Below, piece by piece: positions 28,503 to 36,311 of a DNA stretch of 42,357 bases. This stretch comes from a virus. The position numbers and the translations under genes are program-made. The notes beneath the pieces were generated by a model. The model did no database searches, was not told the origin of the DNA, and was given only the letters and a program-made list of their open reading frames with translations. The stretch is taken from IMG/VR virus record IMGVR_UViG_3300046749_000201, positions 1 to 42,357 of that record. One strand, given 5' to 3'. Position 1 is the first letter of the stretch; each line of letters starts with the position of its first letter.

Positions 28503-29172
28503 GATAATTGGACTATTCGCGATTGTTCTATCTTTTTCAGCGTTCGCGGGTAATAATGATTTATATATTACTCAAACAGGTACAGGACTTACTTTGACTA
28601 TTGACCAAATAGGTGCTACTAACAATGTTGGTACATCTCAAAATAGAGCAACTTTGTCAGGTACTTCAATGACAGTAGACATAGACCAGATTGGAGATAC
28701 TAACTCCTTCTTGGCTTCACTACTTCAAGGCAACTCATCTAGTTGGACTTACAAAGTCACTGGTGATAGTAACACCGCTACTTTAGCAGGTGGAGCTTCA
28801 GGAGATATTGCTAGTTCCGATTTTGACTATATCACGATTGGTGACAGTAATACTCTTTCATGGACTCAGGGTGCTGCTTCGACAGCCACTGGAGCCAACA
28901 CTGACTTTAGCATAACAGGAACTTCAAATGCTGTAACAGGTACTTGTGAAGTTGTGGGTTGTATAAATAATTGGACTATTAGTGGAAACAGTAATAGTAT
29001 TACTACATTACAGACAGGTTCTGCTGACCATCAAATCACAGCATCTTTAACTGGAAGTTCTAATACTGTAACTATTGACCAAACTGATACTGCAAGTACG
29101 AACGTTGCAAACATAGTATCTACCACGTCAAGTGGTACTATTGATGTAGATCAATGCGCATCTGGCTGTTAA
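28495..29172 (+). CDS. Curlin-like secreted amyloid protein 1
   Basis: 225 aa from ATG 28495 (GGGAGA). Signal peptide 1-18 (LFAIVLSFSAFA). At least six repeats of the CsgA/CsgB kind: 'TLTIDQIGATN', 'VDIDQIGDTN', 'VTGDSNTATL', 'ISGNSNSITTLQTG', 'LTGSSNTVTIDQTD'. Ends with QCASGC, a CX3C not found in E. coli curlins. Overlaps csgG by 8 nt. Confidence 0.8.
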   Translation: MNKIIGLFAIVLSFSAFAGNNDLYITQTGTGLTLTIDQIGATNNVGTSQNRATLSGTSMTVDIDQIGDTNSFLASLLQGNSSSWTYKVTGDSNTATLAGGASGDIASSDFDYITIGDSNTLSWTQGAASTATGANTDFSITGTSNAVTGTCEVVGCINNWTISGNSNSITTLQTGSADHQITASLTGSSNTVTIDQTDTASTNVANIVSTTSSGTIDVDQCASGC

Positions 29173-30254
29173 TACTTCTCAGTATACCGGCCTTTTCAAC
29201 AGAAATAGGAGAGATATCTGAGCTAAAAGGAAACGGAGAGATTACTAGAGTAAACTCTAGTGAAACTTTTACCGCAGAACTAGACTCAGATATCTTTTCA
29301 TTCGATGATGTAAGAACCGGAAACGGTAGACTTGCAATAGAGTTCTTAGATGACTCTGTAGTTAAATTGACAGAACACTCGAAATTAATTATAGATGAAT
29401 ATATCTTTGACCCAGACCCAAGTAAGAGTAAAATGTCTCTTCAAATGGCATCTGGAACAGCTCGATTTATTTCGGGCGCTTTTGGAAAAATTAATAAAGA
29501 AAACATAACTATTAATACTCCAACAGCAACTATCGGTATTCGTGGTACAGACTTTACAACAACTGTAGACGAATTAGGCAGAAGCTTAGTTATACTACTA
29601 CCTGATAAAAATGGAGATTCATCAGGAGAGATAACAGTAACAACTGCAGCAGGAGTAGAGATACTCAATGAGCCTTTTCAGGCTACTATGGTTTCAGCAT
29701 GGGAACAACCACCCACACAAGCTGTTACTCTAGCAAACATGACACTTGGACTAATTGATAATATGTTGATAGTTCAAAGACCAGACGAAGTCGAACAAGC
29801 AGTAGAAGAACAACAAGCAGGAACTTCACCTACCGCAGATTTAGATAAAGACTTTTTCGAAGATGCACCAGACTTAAATTGTGATGCTCTAGTAGAGGAA
29901 TGTGACGAAGAAAATGATGAAGTTACAAGACTAGACATTGACTTATTAAGTGTAGAGTTTCTCGTAGATTTACTGGCACTAGTGGAGACTACTAGTAAAA
30001 AGAGAAACCAGACTTCAGAACTAAATGGAGTAGAACTCGAAGGTATCATTGCAGGCTTTGACCCAATATACCAAACATACACTTTCGTGGAAGAAGGAAT
30101 GATTTATTTTGTACACGAAGGACAGAACAACTACGATATAGGTATCGATATAAATGCAGGTACTTATTTATACATAAACAACGCAGGAGTAATATTGGAG
30201 GTAAATATAAATGGTGCGGGTGATAACGTTATTATTATTAATCAGTCCCCTTAG
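29154..30254 (+). CDS. Secreted FecR-domain protein
   Basis: 366 aa. Signal peptide 1-15, FecR domain ~45-140: 'DDVRTGNGRLAIEFLDDSVVKL', 'ASGTARFISGAF', 'TPTATIGIRGTDF'. C-terminal ~200 residues are acidic and include 'LNCDALVEEC', then a beta-rich end. Classic FecR is an anti-sigma transducer with an N-terminal cytoplasmic segment; this one lacks that and seems to be entirely periplasmic. FecR genes often neighbour CHASE2 cyclases, as here. Confidence 0.8.
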   Translation: MRIWLLILLSIPAFSTEIGEISELKGNGEITRVNSSETFTAELDSDIFSFDDVRTGNGRLAIEFLDDSVVKLTEHSKLIIDEYIFDPDPSKSKMSLQMASGTARFISGAFGKINKENITINTPTATIGIRGTDFTTTVDELGRSLVILLPDKNGDSSGEITVTTAAGVEILNEPFQATMVSAWEQPPTQAVTLANMTLGLIDNMLIVQRPDEVEQAVEEQQAGTSPTADLDKDFFEDAPDLNCDALVEECDEENDEVTRLDIDLLSVEFLVDLLALVETTSKKRNQTSELNGVELEGIIAGFDPIYQTYTFVEEGMIYFVHEGQNNYDIGIDINAGTYLYINNAGVILEVNINGAGDNVIIINQSP

Positions 30255-31005
30255 TTTTGCTGGGGATAATGAAGTTTCAATTATAACTAAAGGAACTAAT
30301 AATCAAATTACTACTAAGCAAATTGGTAATGGTAATACTACTAATATTCTTTGTGGTGCAAACTCAAGTGGTTCTGTGCCCGGTAGTAACTATACCTCTC
30401 ATTCTTGCACTAATGCCGTATGGAATGTCAGTGTTGACGGAAACAGTAATAGTGTTAGAATGTATACTGTATGGTCAAACAATATAGGAAATGAAAGCAC
30501 CATAACTATAGAGGGTAATGATAACTACGCATATATTGACCAAGACGAAGATGATAATACTGTAACTATTACTCAAACAGGAAACAGTAATCACGCAGAA
30601 GCATTAGGCTCAGGAGATGACAATGTTTACTCAACAACTCAAACAGGAAATAATAAGTATAGCAAAATATTCTTTTTCGGGGATGATTCTGATATCACTG
30701 TTAATCAGTATGGTACTGGCACACACAATTCTTATATCTATGGAAATGGTATTGCGCACAATAACTCGGTAAATGTCATTCAATATGGCAGCGGTAATAA
30801 GGATGCAGACATATTCTTTTATAGTGCTGATAATGATGTAGATTTAACACAATACGGAACAGGAGCTCATGTAGCAAATATGAAGTTTTATACAACAGAC
30901 TACAATGTAGATGTTACTCAACTAGGGTCTACGAATCAAACATACACAGCTACATTTAATTGCACTCAAAACTGCACAAAAACTATAAGTATAACCCAAC
31001 AATGA
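30211..31005 (+). CDS. Curlin-like secreted amyloid protein 2
   Basis: 264 aa. Signal peptide 1-17. Many repeats: 'TKQIGNGNTTN', 'VTITQTGNSNHAE', 'YSTTQTGNNKYSK', 'ITVNQYGTGTHNS', 'VNVIQYGSGNKDA', 'VDLTQYGTGAHVA', 'VDVTQLGSTNQTY', the last four in a regular period. Ends with NCTQNC plus a short tail. Overlaps FecR gene by 44 nt and the next by ATGA. Confidence 0.8.
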   Translation: MVRVITLLLLISPLSFAGDNEVSIITKGTNNQITTKQIGNGNTTNILCGANSSGSVPGSNYTSHSCTNAVWNVSVDGNSNSVRMYTVWSNNIGNESTITIEGNDNYAYIDQDEDDNTVTITQTGNSNHAEALGSGDDNVYSTTQTGNNKYSKIFFFGDDSDITVNQYGTGTHNSYIYGNGIAHNNSVNVIQYGSGNKDADIFFYSADNDVDLTQYGTGAHVANMKFYTTDYNVDVTQLGSTNQTYTATFNCTQNCTKTISITQQ

Positions 31006-31502
31006 AAAGAGATAAAATTAGAGACAGTATAGAACTTACTACTTTAATAAGTATATTTCTATTTTCAGTACTAGCACTAACCCCTAATGTAAACGCCTAC
31101 GAATTACCAGACACTCCTTTTGATTTTGAACAAATGAAGGCAGACGCAGAACTAATCAAACAATCAGATAAACCTTTATTCGACCTCAAAATTGAAGAAC
31201 CAGTTTCAACTGTTCAGTGGGTTACATTCGGAACATTACAAATTGCAGACATCTATACCACATACCGTGGACTTAAATATAATTGTGTTAGAGAAGTAAA
31301 TCCAATTGCTGGAGAAAGACCATCAGTACCAAAGATGTTCTTTATTAAAACAGCAGTTCTTTCCCCGGCAATCTATGCGGAACGACAAACACTAACACTA
31401 AAACCAAAAACTATGGATGAAATAAATTTTCTAATGGCAATAGTTGTAAATCATAATTACAAAGTATGGCATAAAGCAGAACAAAGATGTATCAAAAGAT
31501 AA
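31002..31502 (+). CDS. DUF5658-like small exported/membrane protein
   Basis: 166 aa from ATG 31002. N-terminal hydrophobic segment (13-32) ending NAYE suggests signal or anchor. 'TLQIADIYTTYRGLKYNCVR' and 'EVNPIAGE' resemble DUF5658-type 'DlxTTyxgl...vxExNPl' motifs. Role in the curli module unknown. Overlaps the cyclase by 16 nt. Confidence 0.5.
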   Translation: MKRDKIRDSIELTTLISIFLFSVLALTPNVNAYELPDTPFDFEQMKADAELIKQSDKPLFDLKIEEPVSTVQWVTFGTLQIADIYTTYRGLKYNCVREVNPIAGERPSVPKMFFIKTAVLSPAIYAERQTLTLKPKTMDEINFLMAIVVNHNYKVWHKAEQRCIKR

Positions 31503-33271
31503 TCACAATAGTACTATTTATGGGATTGCTTATCTGGAATCCATACCCTTTTCAAGTTTTAGAACTAAAAACCTTTGATTGGTTTATAATGAATACTGAG
31601 CCTGTACAAAATGACAATATTGTAATAGTAGACTTAGACGAAGAATTTATAAAAGATTACAAAGGTTGGCCACTACCTAGAACAGCTTTCGCAGACTTAA
31701 TAGCAACAACAAGAGCTGTATCAGGAATAACAGTGCTTATGCCCAATCCCGATATTCGTAATACTGGAAATGACGAAGTATTGGCACTAAGAATGAATTA
31801 TACACCAACAGTCCTTGCTAGTGCAGCATCGACACAAGTAACTGGCACTAACCCTCATGTAGGTACTGCCCAGTTAGGAGAGGACCCATTACCATGGCTA
31901 TATCAATACCCAGGAATTTTACCTACAGAATCTATGCTGGCGTCAAAGGCAAAGGGACTAGGAGTAGTAACCGCTACACCGGAAATAGACGGGGTTACTC
32001 GTCGTATTCCCCTAGTCGTAAACGTAGGGTCAAAATTATACCCAAGCTTCGGACTAGAACTCTTAAGAGTAGGAACAGGCGATATAAGTTACCAAATAAA
32101 AACAGAAGAACAGGGTTTAGCTTGGGTTAGAGTCCCAACTTATCCTGTAATGAATACAGATGCAAATGGACGTATCTGGTTAAACTGGAACACAAAATTT
32201 TACAAACAAACAGCGAAGGAATATCTTAGTAATCCAATTCAAGCTCCCTTCGTTATATTCGGCACGACTGCAGAGGGTGTAACAAACCCTGTGCCGACCC
32301 CTGCGGGGGCTAAGTATCCTCATGAGATACAAGCAAACATTTTACACAACCTTATTCAAGGTACAGCACCTAGTTCACCTACTTGGGCTTCTGCAGCTGA
32401 GTATGGAATCGGACTACTTGCCCTCATCATTTTAGCACTAGCTACAAGGTCAGTTTGGTTATCGGTACCGAGTTTAGTACTTGTTGTCGGTGGTTCTTCT
32501 TATGGAGCCTGGTATGCCTATCAATCTTCGTATCTCATAGACGCTAGTGGAATCGTAATTATCTGCGTTTTGTTTTGGGCATATCATTCGTTTCTGAGTT
32601 TCATATCCGAGTATCGTCAGAAACTTCGAATCAAACAACAATTCGGCACGTACGTTAGTCCCGACTTGGTTAAAAAACTCCAGGAAGACCCATCATTGCT
32701 GAGATTGGGTGGGTCAACAGAACAACTAACTTTTCTTTTCTCGGATATACGAGGATTTACCCCGATTTCTGAAAAATACCAAAAGAATCCGCAAGGACTT
32801 ACTGTTCTGATTAATAGATTTTTAGACAATCAAACTAAGATAATTCTCAAACATGGGGGAACAATAGACAAATATATGGGAGACTGCATCATGGCATTTT
32901 GGGGTGCTCCTCTTCCAGACGAAAACCATAAGCAAAATGCAACAGCTGCCTTGATAGAAATGAAAAAGGCATTGGAGGAATTAAATGAAAGATTCAGAGA
33001 AGAAGGCCTGGATACGATTAATACGGGCGCGGGCATCAACACCGGCCTCTGTGTCGTCGGAAACTTTGGAAGTAGCAGTAGGTTTGATTACAGTGTTCTT
33101 GGTGATAGCGTCAATCTGGCTGCTAGGTTAGAATCAAGTTGTAAGAATTACGATGTGGATAATGTCATTTCTGAGCACAGCTTGGTTGATGGCTACGAGT
33201 ACGACTTTCTTGACGAAGTAACTGTCAAAGGTAAGTCCGAACCTGTTAAAATCTACACCATACGAAAATAG
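31487..33271 (+). CDS. CHASE2-adenylate cyclase, class III
   Basis: 594 aa. N-terminal TM, CHASE2 sensor ~25-295, three TM helices ~303-370, then a class III cyclase domain ~385-594: metal D420 (LFSDIRGFT), K462 and D466 (DKYMGDCIMAFWG), 'GINTGLCVVGNFGSS', S536 at the base-selecting position, N543 and R547 (SVNLAARLE). These match adenylate rather than guanylate cyclases. It would sense an extracytoplasmic signal and make cAMP. Its stop TAG lies in a promoter box. Confidence 0.9.
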   Translation: MYQKIITIVLFMGLLIWNPYPFQVLELKTFDWFIMNTEPVQNDNIVIVDLDEEFIKDYKGWPLPRTAFADLIATTRAVSGITVLMPNPDIRNTGNDEVLALRMNYTPTVLASAASTQVTGTNPHVGTAQLGEDPLPWLYQYPGILPTESMLASKAKGLGVVTATPEIDGVTRRIPLVVNVGSKLYPSFGLELLRVGTGDISYQIKTEEQGLAWVRVPTYPVMNTDANGRIWLNWNTKFYKQTAKEYLSNPIQAPFVIFGTTAEGVTNPVPTPAGAKYPHEIQANILHNLIQGTAPSSPTWASAAEYGIGLLALIILALATRSVWLSVPSLVLVVGGSSYGAWYAYQSSYLIDASGIVIICVLFWAYHSFLSFISEYRQKLRIKQQFGTYVSPDLVKKLQEDPSLLRLGGSTEQLTFLFSDIRGFTPISEKYQKNPQGLTVLINRFLDNQTKIILKHGGTIDKYMGDCIMAFWGAPLPDENHKQNATAALIEMKKALEELNERFREEGLDTINTGAGINTGLCVVGNFGSSSRFDYSVLGDSVNLAARLESSCKNYDVDNVISEHSLVDGYEYDFLDEVTVKGKSEPVKIYTIRK

Positions 33272-33303
33272 TACTTGACATGAGGTACTAATTTTGATAT
33301 AAT
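33264..33303 (+). promoter_or_regulatory. sigma70 promoter with AAAATAGTnC box
   Basis: GAAAATAGTAC (33264-33274), TTGACA (33275-33280), 17-nt spacer, TATAAT (33298-33303). Cyclase stop TAG (33269-33271) is in the box. Resembles promoters on the left arm. Confidence 0.8.
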
Positions 33304-33328
33304 TATCATGTAGTTAATACAAAAGTTT

Positions 33329-33565
33329 ATGGAGAAAGCATTGGACTCAGATATACAGAAGAACGCAACAGGCATCATTGACCTAGATAAAAGACTGTCT
33401 AGCCACGAGACTATGTGCGAAGAAAGATGGAAAACATGCTTCAATCGTTTTGATGACATGGATAAATCTATAGGTAGAATCGAAACTATACTAATAGGAG
33501 CATCAGGAAGCTTAATAGCAGGCGGTGCCATATTAATATTGGCCATGTACAACATACACGTTTAG
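33329..33565 (+). CDS. XhlA-like coiled coil plus C-terminal TM protein
   Basis: 78 aa. Helical region ~9-55 and TM ~58-75 (ILIGASGSLIAGGAILILAM). Topology like XhlA/holin-type proteins. The ATG lacks a Shine-Dalgarno; TTG at 33341 with GGAG 6 nt upstream may be the start. Confidence 0.6.
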   Translation: MEKALDSDIQKNATGIIDLDKRLSSHETMCEERWKTCFNRFDDMDKSIGRIETILIGASGSLIAGGAILILAMYNIHV

Positions 33566-33574
33566 GAGAAAACA

Positions 33575-33745
33575 ATGGAATTAGATTATAATAAAAAAGA
33601 TATATCAAAATCCCCGAAAGCAAAAGCAGTAGAATACGATATGAGCGTACTGTATTGCAAAAGAGGAATTTGGTACGCTGTTAAAAATGAACAGAAAATG
33701 AAGTTCAACAGCAAAGAAGAGGCAATCAAATGGCTGGAGAAATAA
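33575..33745 (+). CDS. Small protein (56 aa), function unknown
   Basis: 'SVLYCKRGIWYAVKNEQKMK' then 'NSKEEAIKWLEK', like a small beta/alpha DNA-binding fold. AGGAG upstream. Overlaps the next gene by 16 nt. Confidence 0.6.
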   Translation: MELDYNKKDISKSPKAKAVEYDMSVLYCKRGIWYAVKNEQKMKFNSKEEAIKWLEK

Positions 33746-33879
33746 AGAAAGCTTTAGAAGAAGCTGTCGAAAAAGACAATGAAGCACCAGAACTTAATGC
33801 TAGAGTCAGAAAACTACTAGCTCGCAAGAAAAGATTGCAAAGAAAAAACAGACAAAAAATACCACCTTCATTAAAGTGA
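33730..33879 (+). CDS. Small basic protein (49 aa)
   Basis: Acidic helix 'EIKKALEEAVEKDNEAPELN' and basic end 'RKLLARKKRLQRKNRQK'. GTGA overlap with the next gene. Function unknown. Confidence 0.55.
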   Translation: MAGEIKKALEEAVEKDNEAPELNARVRKLLARKKRLQRKNRQKIPPSLK

Positions 33880-34037
33880 AGAAGAAACTCAAACATCAAG
33901 ACAGATTAAAAATATGTCAAGAGTGTCCAAACTATAGTAAGTTTTGGAAAACTTGTAAAATCTGTATGTGTTTTATGCCCCTCAAGACTAAATTACGATG
34001 GGCGGAGTGTCCGGACGAGCCACCTCGTTGGACTTAG
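33876..34037 (+). CDS. Zinc-binding small protein (GTG start)
   Basis: 53 aa. Four cysteines 'CQECPNYSKFWKTCKICMC' plus 'AECPDEPPRW', a pattern typical of phage Zn knuckle proteins ('CxxC...CxxCxCfM..K...CP..kW'). Function unknown. Starts GTG overlapping the upstream TGA. Confidence 0.65.
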   Translation: MKKKLKHQDRLKICQECPNYSKFWKTCKICMCFMPLKTKLRWAECPDEPPRWT

Positions 34038-34046
34038 GAGATACTT

Positions 34047-34109
34047 ATGCCTTATCATTATGGTAAGAAAAAGAAGAAGAAAAAGTCAAAGGGCAGGAAG
34101 AAGAAGTAG
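34047..34109 (+). CDS. Lysine-rich micro-protein (20 aa) ending in amber
   Basis: MPYHYGKKKKKKKSKGRKKK then TAG (GGAG upstream). The frame continues after the TAG for 22 codons to a TAA at 34175 (HSGGDNNLGVDDLILKRKRM K), a stretch that reads like coding sequence. Either the TAG interrupts an ancestral 43-codon gene or it is read through in some cells. See finding. Confidence 0.5.
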   Translation: MPYHYGKKKKKKKSKGRKKK

Positions 34110-34233
34110 CACTCAGGAGGTGACAACAATCTAGGAGTAGATGACCTTATACTAAAGCGAAAACGCATGAAGTAACAATTCATGACACGGAATAAAAAAT
34201 GAGGGGTCTCTACTCCGCCTTTTAGGAGAAAAA
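34110..34233 (+). other. Short gap with inverted repeat
   Basis: Contains the frame beyond the amber codon and an 8-bp pair GGAGTAGA (34134-34141) / TCTACTCC (34209-34216). No other gene seen. Confidence 0.4.
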
Positions 34234-34365
34234 ATGAAATACTTAAAAATGATATGGAATATCATAACAGGTAAAGATAAGAACTGGGATGGAACAGTTG
34301 ACATCAAAGACAAGATGATGGCAGCTAAAGAAAAAACAGAGATTAGTCAATTTAAACCAAAATGA
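34234..34365 (+). CDS. Small protein (43 aa), function unknown
   Basis: MKYLKMIWNIITGKDKNWDG then 'DIKDKMMAAKEKTEISQF'. AGGAG upstream; ATGA overlap with the next gene. Function unknown. Confidence 0.55.
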   Translation: MKYLKMIWNIITGKDKNWDGTVDIKDKMMAAKEKTEISQFKPK

Positions 34366-34844
34366 TTAGAACAATAAATCAAGCGTACCGAATGTATAAA
34401 AATGTTAGTAGCAGTGGACAGAATGTCAAAGCTATTAGCTATGAAACTGCATCGGCAAAGCGTAATTTTAATGTTAGTCAAAAGTCGTATGTGATGTACT
34501 TTCACAATCATACAGTCACACCTAATTTTACTACTGAAAAAATAGAAAGTGTAGGAGAAGGTAGCTGGTTCGAAAAAATAAAACATAATTATTGGTGGGG
34601 AGCAGATTCTCCACTTCTAACTATTACTGTAAGAAATAAACAAGAAGCAACTAAGTTCGAGAATACTCAAAGCAAGTTCGCGGGTTTAACAATTATTACA
34701 GTCGACACTATGATGGTGTTTAGACTTCAACCAGATGATGACGGAAATGTACGATTAGTACGACTTATGAAGAGCCCAGGCTTGCCTTGGTTACGCGGAG
34801 ATTTAGACTTACTCAAATTAGGTGCAGTTTGCAATTACACTTAA
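34362..34844 (+). CDS. Conserved phage protein, function unknown
   Basis: 160 aa. No recognised family; mixed alpha/beta with 'SWFEKIKHNYWWGADSPLLT' and 'FAGLTIITVDTMMVFRL'. Followed by two short hairpins (GTAC/GTAC and ACCT/AGGT). Confidence 0.5.
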   Translation: MIRTINQAYRMYKNVSSSGQNVKAISYETASAKRNFNVSQKSYVMYFHNHTVTPNFTTEKIESVGEGSWFEKIKHNYWWGADSPLLTITVRNKQEATKFENTQSKFAGLTIITVDTMMVFRLQPDDDGNVRLVRLMKSPGLPWLRGDLDLLKLGAVCNYT

Positions 34845-34916
34845 AGTAAGATAAAACGCGCAAGACCTTAAGGTTTTTCGCAAAAGAGTACTTTTTAGTA
34901 CGCAGGGGAGAAAATT

Positions 34917-35093
34917 ATGTTAGAATTTCTTACATGGTTAGTAGCATGGATTCAATTGATTCCATGGATTGTAGCAGCAGCATCATTGATTGCAGCTCTT
35001 ACACCTACTCCAGTTGACGATGGACTAGTCAAGAAAGCATATCATGTGCTTGATTGGTTTGCATTGAATGTTGGTAAAGCAAAAGATAAATAA
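34917..35093 (+). CDS. Small membrane protein, holin candidate (58 aa)
   Basis: Hydrophobic N-terminal ~2-30 (two short helices) then 'DDGLVKKAYHVLDWFALNVGKAK', a motif I recall in marine-phage small membrane proteins. GGGGAG upstream; TAATG with the next gene. Confidence 0.6.
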   Translation: MLEFLTWLVAWIQLIPWIVAAASLIAALTPTPVDDGLVKKAYHVLDWFALNVGKAKDK

Positions 35094-35245
35094 TGCCTGT
35101 AATTAAGGTTAAACGCGGATACAAATGGGGTAAATCTGGAAAGGTTTACCCAACCCGCAAACAAGCAGAAAGGCAAGGCAGAGCAGTTTATGCTTCTGGA
35201 TATAAGAAACGAAATGGCAAAAAGAAGAAAAAGAAAAGCCGCTAA
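35093..35245 (+). CDS. Basic small protein (50 aa)
   Basis: 'KVKRGYKWGKSGKVYPTRKQ', then 'AYASGY' and a lysine tail. Conserved type in marine phages; virion or DNA-binding role is inferred. TAATG coupled. Confidence 0.6.
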   Translation: MPVIKVKRGYKWGKSGKVYPTRKQAERQGRAVYASGYKKRNGKKKKKKSR

Positions 35246-35414
35246 AAAGAGACCTGTACCAACAAATCCAAGTCTCTACGCTAGGATAAAAGCCCAAGCA
35301 AAGAGAAAATTTAAGGTATATCCATCAGCTTATGCTAATGGGTGGCTAGTAAGGACTTACAAAGCCAAAGGTGGTCGGTATCGAATGGGTACTGGTCGTA
35401 AGAGGAGAAAGTAA
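35214..35414 (+). CDS. Basic protein with KVYPSAYANGW motif
   Basis: 66 aa from ATG 35214. 'NPSLYARIKAQAKRKFKVYP', 'SAYANGWLVRTYKAKGGRYR' is a repeating pattern seen in large-virus and phage proteins of unknown role. Overlaps the previous gene by 32 nt. Confidence 0.65.
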   Translation: MAKRRKRKAAKKRPVPTNPSLYARIKAQAKRKFKVYPSAYANGWLVRTYKAKGGRYRMGTGRKRRK

Positions 35415-35572
35415 TGCCACGAGGTAAAGGAACATATGGTAAAAAGAAAGGCCGTCCAATGAAAAAGAAAGCTGGAAGAAAAGGAATGAAACCTTGTTTA
35501 ACAGCAAAGCAAAAGAAGTTACCAAAAGCACTTCAAGCTGGTATTCGTAAGAAGAACAGACCTTGTAGATAA
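35414..35572 (+). CDS. Basic small protein (52 aa)
   Basis: Rich in Lys/Gly: 'RGKGTYGKKKGRPMKKKAGR' and 'LTAKQKKLPKALQAGIRKKN'. TAATG overlaps at both ends. Function unknown; probable nucleic-acid or virion component. Confidence 0.6.
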   Translation: MPRGKGTYGKKKGRPMKKKAGRKGMKPCLTAKQKKLPKALQAGIRKKNRPCR

Positions 35573-35856
35573 TGGCGAAACCAAAAGGCGGACTGACTAA
35601 ATGGTTCAAAGAAGGATGGGTTGACATCTCTCGTAAGAGAAAAGGCGGAGGCTATATGCCTTGTGGTCGTAAGTCAGCAAGAAAAAGTAAAAGAGGATAT
35701 CCTAAATGCGTTCCTGCTAGCAAAGCCGCTAGAATGACTAAGTCTCAGATAAGGTCAGCAGTTACAAGAAAAAGAAAAGCAGGTAATCCAGGTGGAAAAC
35801 CTCGTAATGTTTCCACTTTTGTAAAAAGAGGTAGAAAGAAAAAAAGGAGTAGATAA
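35572..35856 (+). CDS. DUF5872-like basic protein
   Basis: 94 aa. 'GLTKWFKEGWVDISRKRKGG', 'PCGRKSARKSKRGYPKCVPA', 'MTKSQIRSAVTRKRKAGNPG' match a DUF5872-type family (two conserved Cys) that I recall from phages and large viruses. Role unknown. TAATG overlaps. Confidence 0.65.
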   Translation: MAKPKGGLTKWFKEGWVDISRKRKGGGYMPCGRKSARKSKRGYPKCVPASKAARMTKSQIRSAVTRKRKAGNPGGKPRNVSTFVKRGRKKKRSR

Positions 35857-36053
35857 TGATAAGAAGCCAACTCAAAGAAAAATTCGAAGTTTCGAATGAG
35901 CTGAGTGGGATTGAAAGAAAGTTAGCAGTAAGAATATACGAGCAACGAAAATATCTACAAAAATTAAGTAAATTGAAAGACTACGCAACAATGCGTAAGT
36001 GTAACTTTCAGAGGAAACAACTAGAGTTGTTAAAAGGAGAACTAAATGGCTAA
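35856..36053 (+). CDS. Basic helical protein, function unknown
   Basis: 65 aa, 'SGIERKLAVRIYEQRKYLQK' and other heptads. Overlaps the next gene by 8 nt. Confidence 0.55.
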   Translation: MIRSQLKEKFEVSNELSGIERKLAVRIYEQRKYLQKLSKLKDYATMRKCNFQRKQLELLKGELNG

Positions 36054-36309
36054 GTTTTTAAGCGGACCAACTGGTATTCATAATACACAGAAGATTCGAA
36101 AACATGTACTCAAAAGGGGTATAACAAGAGATATGAACTCTGCAGCTGGAACTGTTGTAAACAGTAAAAATGCAGGTAGCTATGAAGCTTTCAGATATGC
36201 AGCAGCACCTAAAGCAGTCGGACCAAGATATGGCAAGACTCTTAGACCAAAAGCAGCTAGATTCGGAAAGAAAACTTCAGGAAGAATATTACCAAGAAGA
36301 GGTAGATAA
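36046..36309 (+). CDS. Basic protein (87 aa), function unknown
   Basis: 'SGPTGIHNTQKIRKHVLKRG', 'RYAAAPKAVGPRYGKTLRPK', 'GKKTSGRILPRRGR'. Arg/Lys/Gly-rich. Likely virion-associated by context. Confidence 0.55.
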   Translation: MAKFLSGPTGIHNTQKIRKHVLKRGITRDMNSAAGTVVNSKNAGSYEAFRYAAAPKAVGPRYGKTLRPKAARFGKKTSGRILPRRGR

Positions 36310-36311
36310 TA

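Noticed and set aside
31894-32130. 78-aa basic ORF within the cyclase gene
   Set aside because: Out of frame with the well-conserved CHASE2 domain; no ribosome-binding site; shadow.
34047-34175. Genome-wide recoding of TAG
   Set aside because: TAG is the natural end of many coupled genes here (e.g. PC4-like, 13449, cyclase), so a global reassignment would fuse them into promoters.
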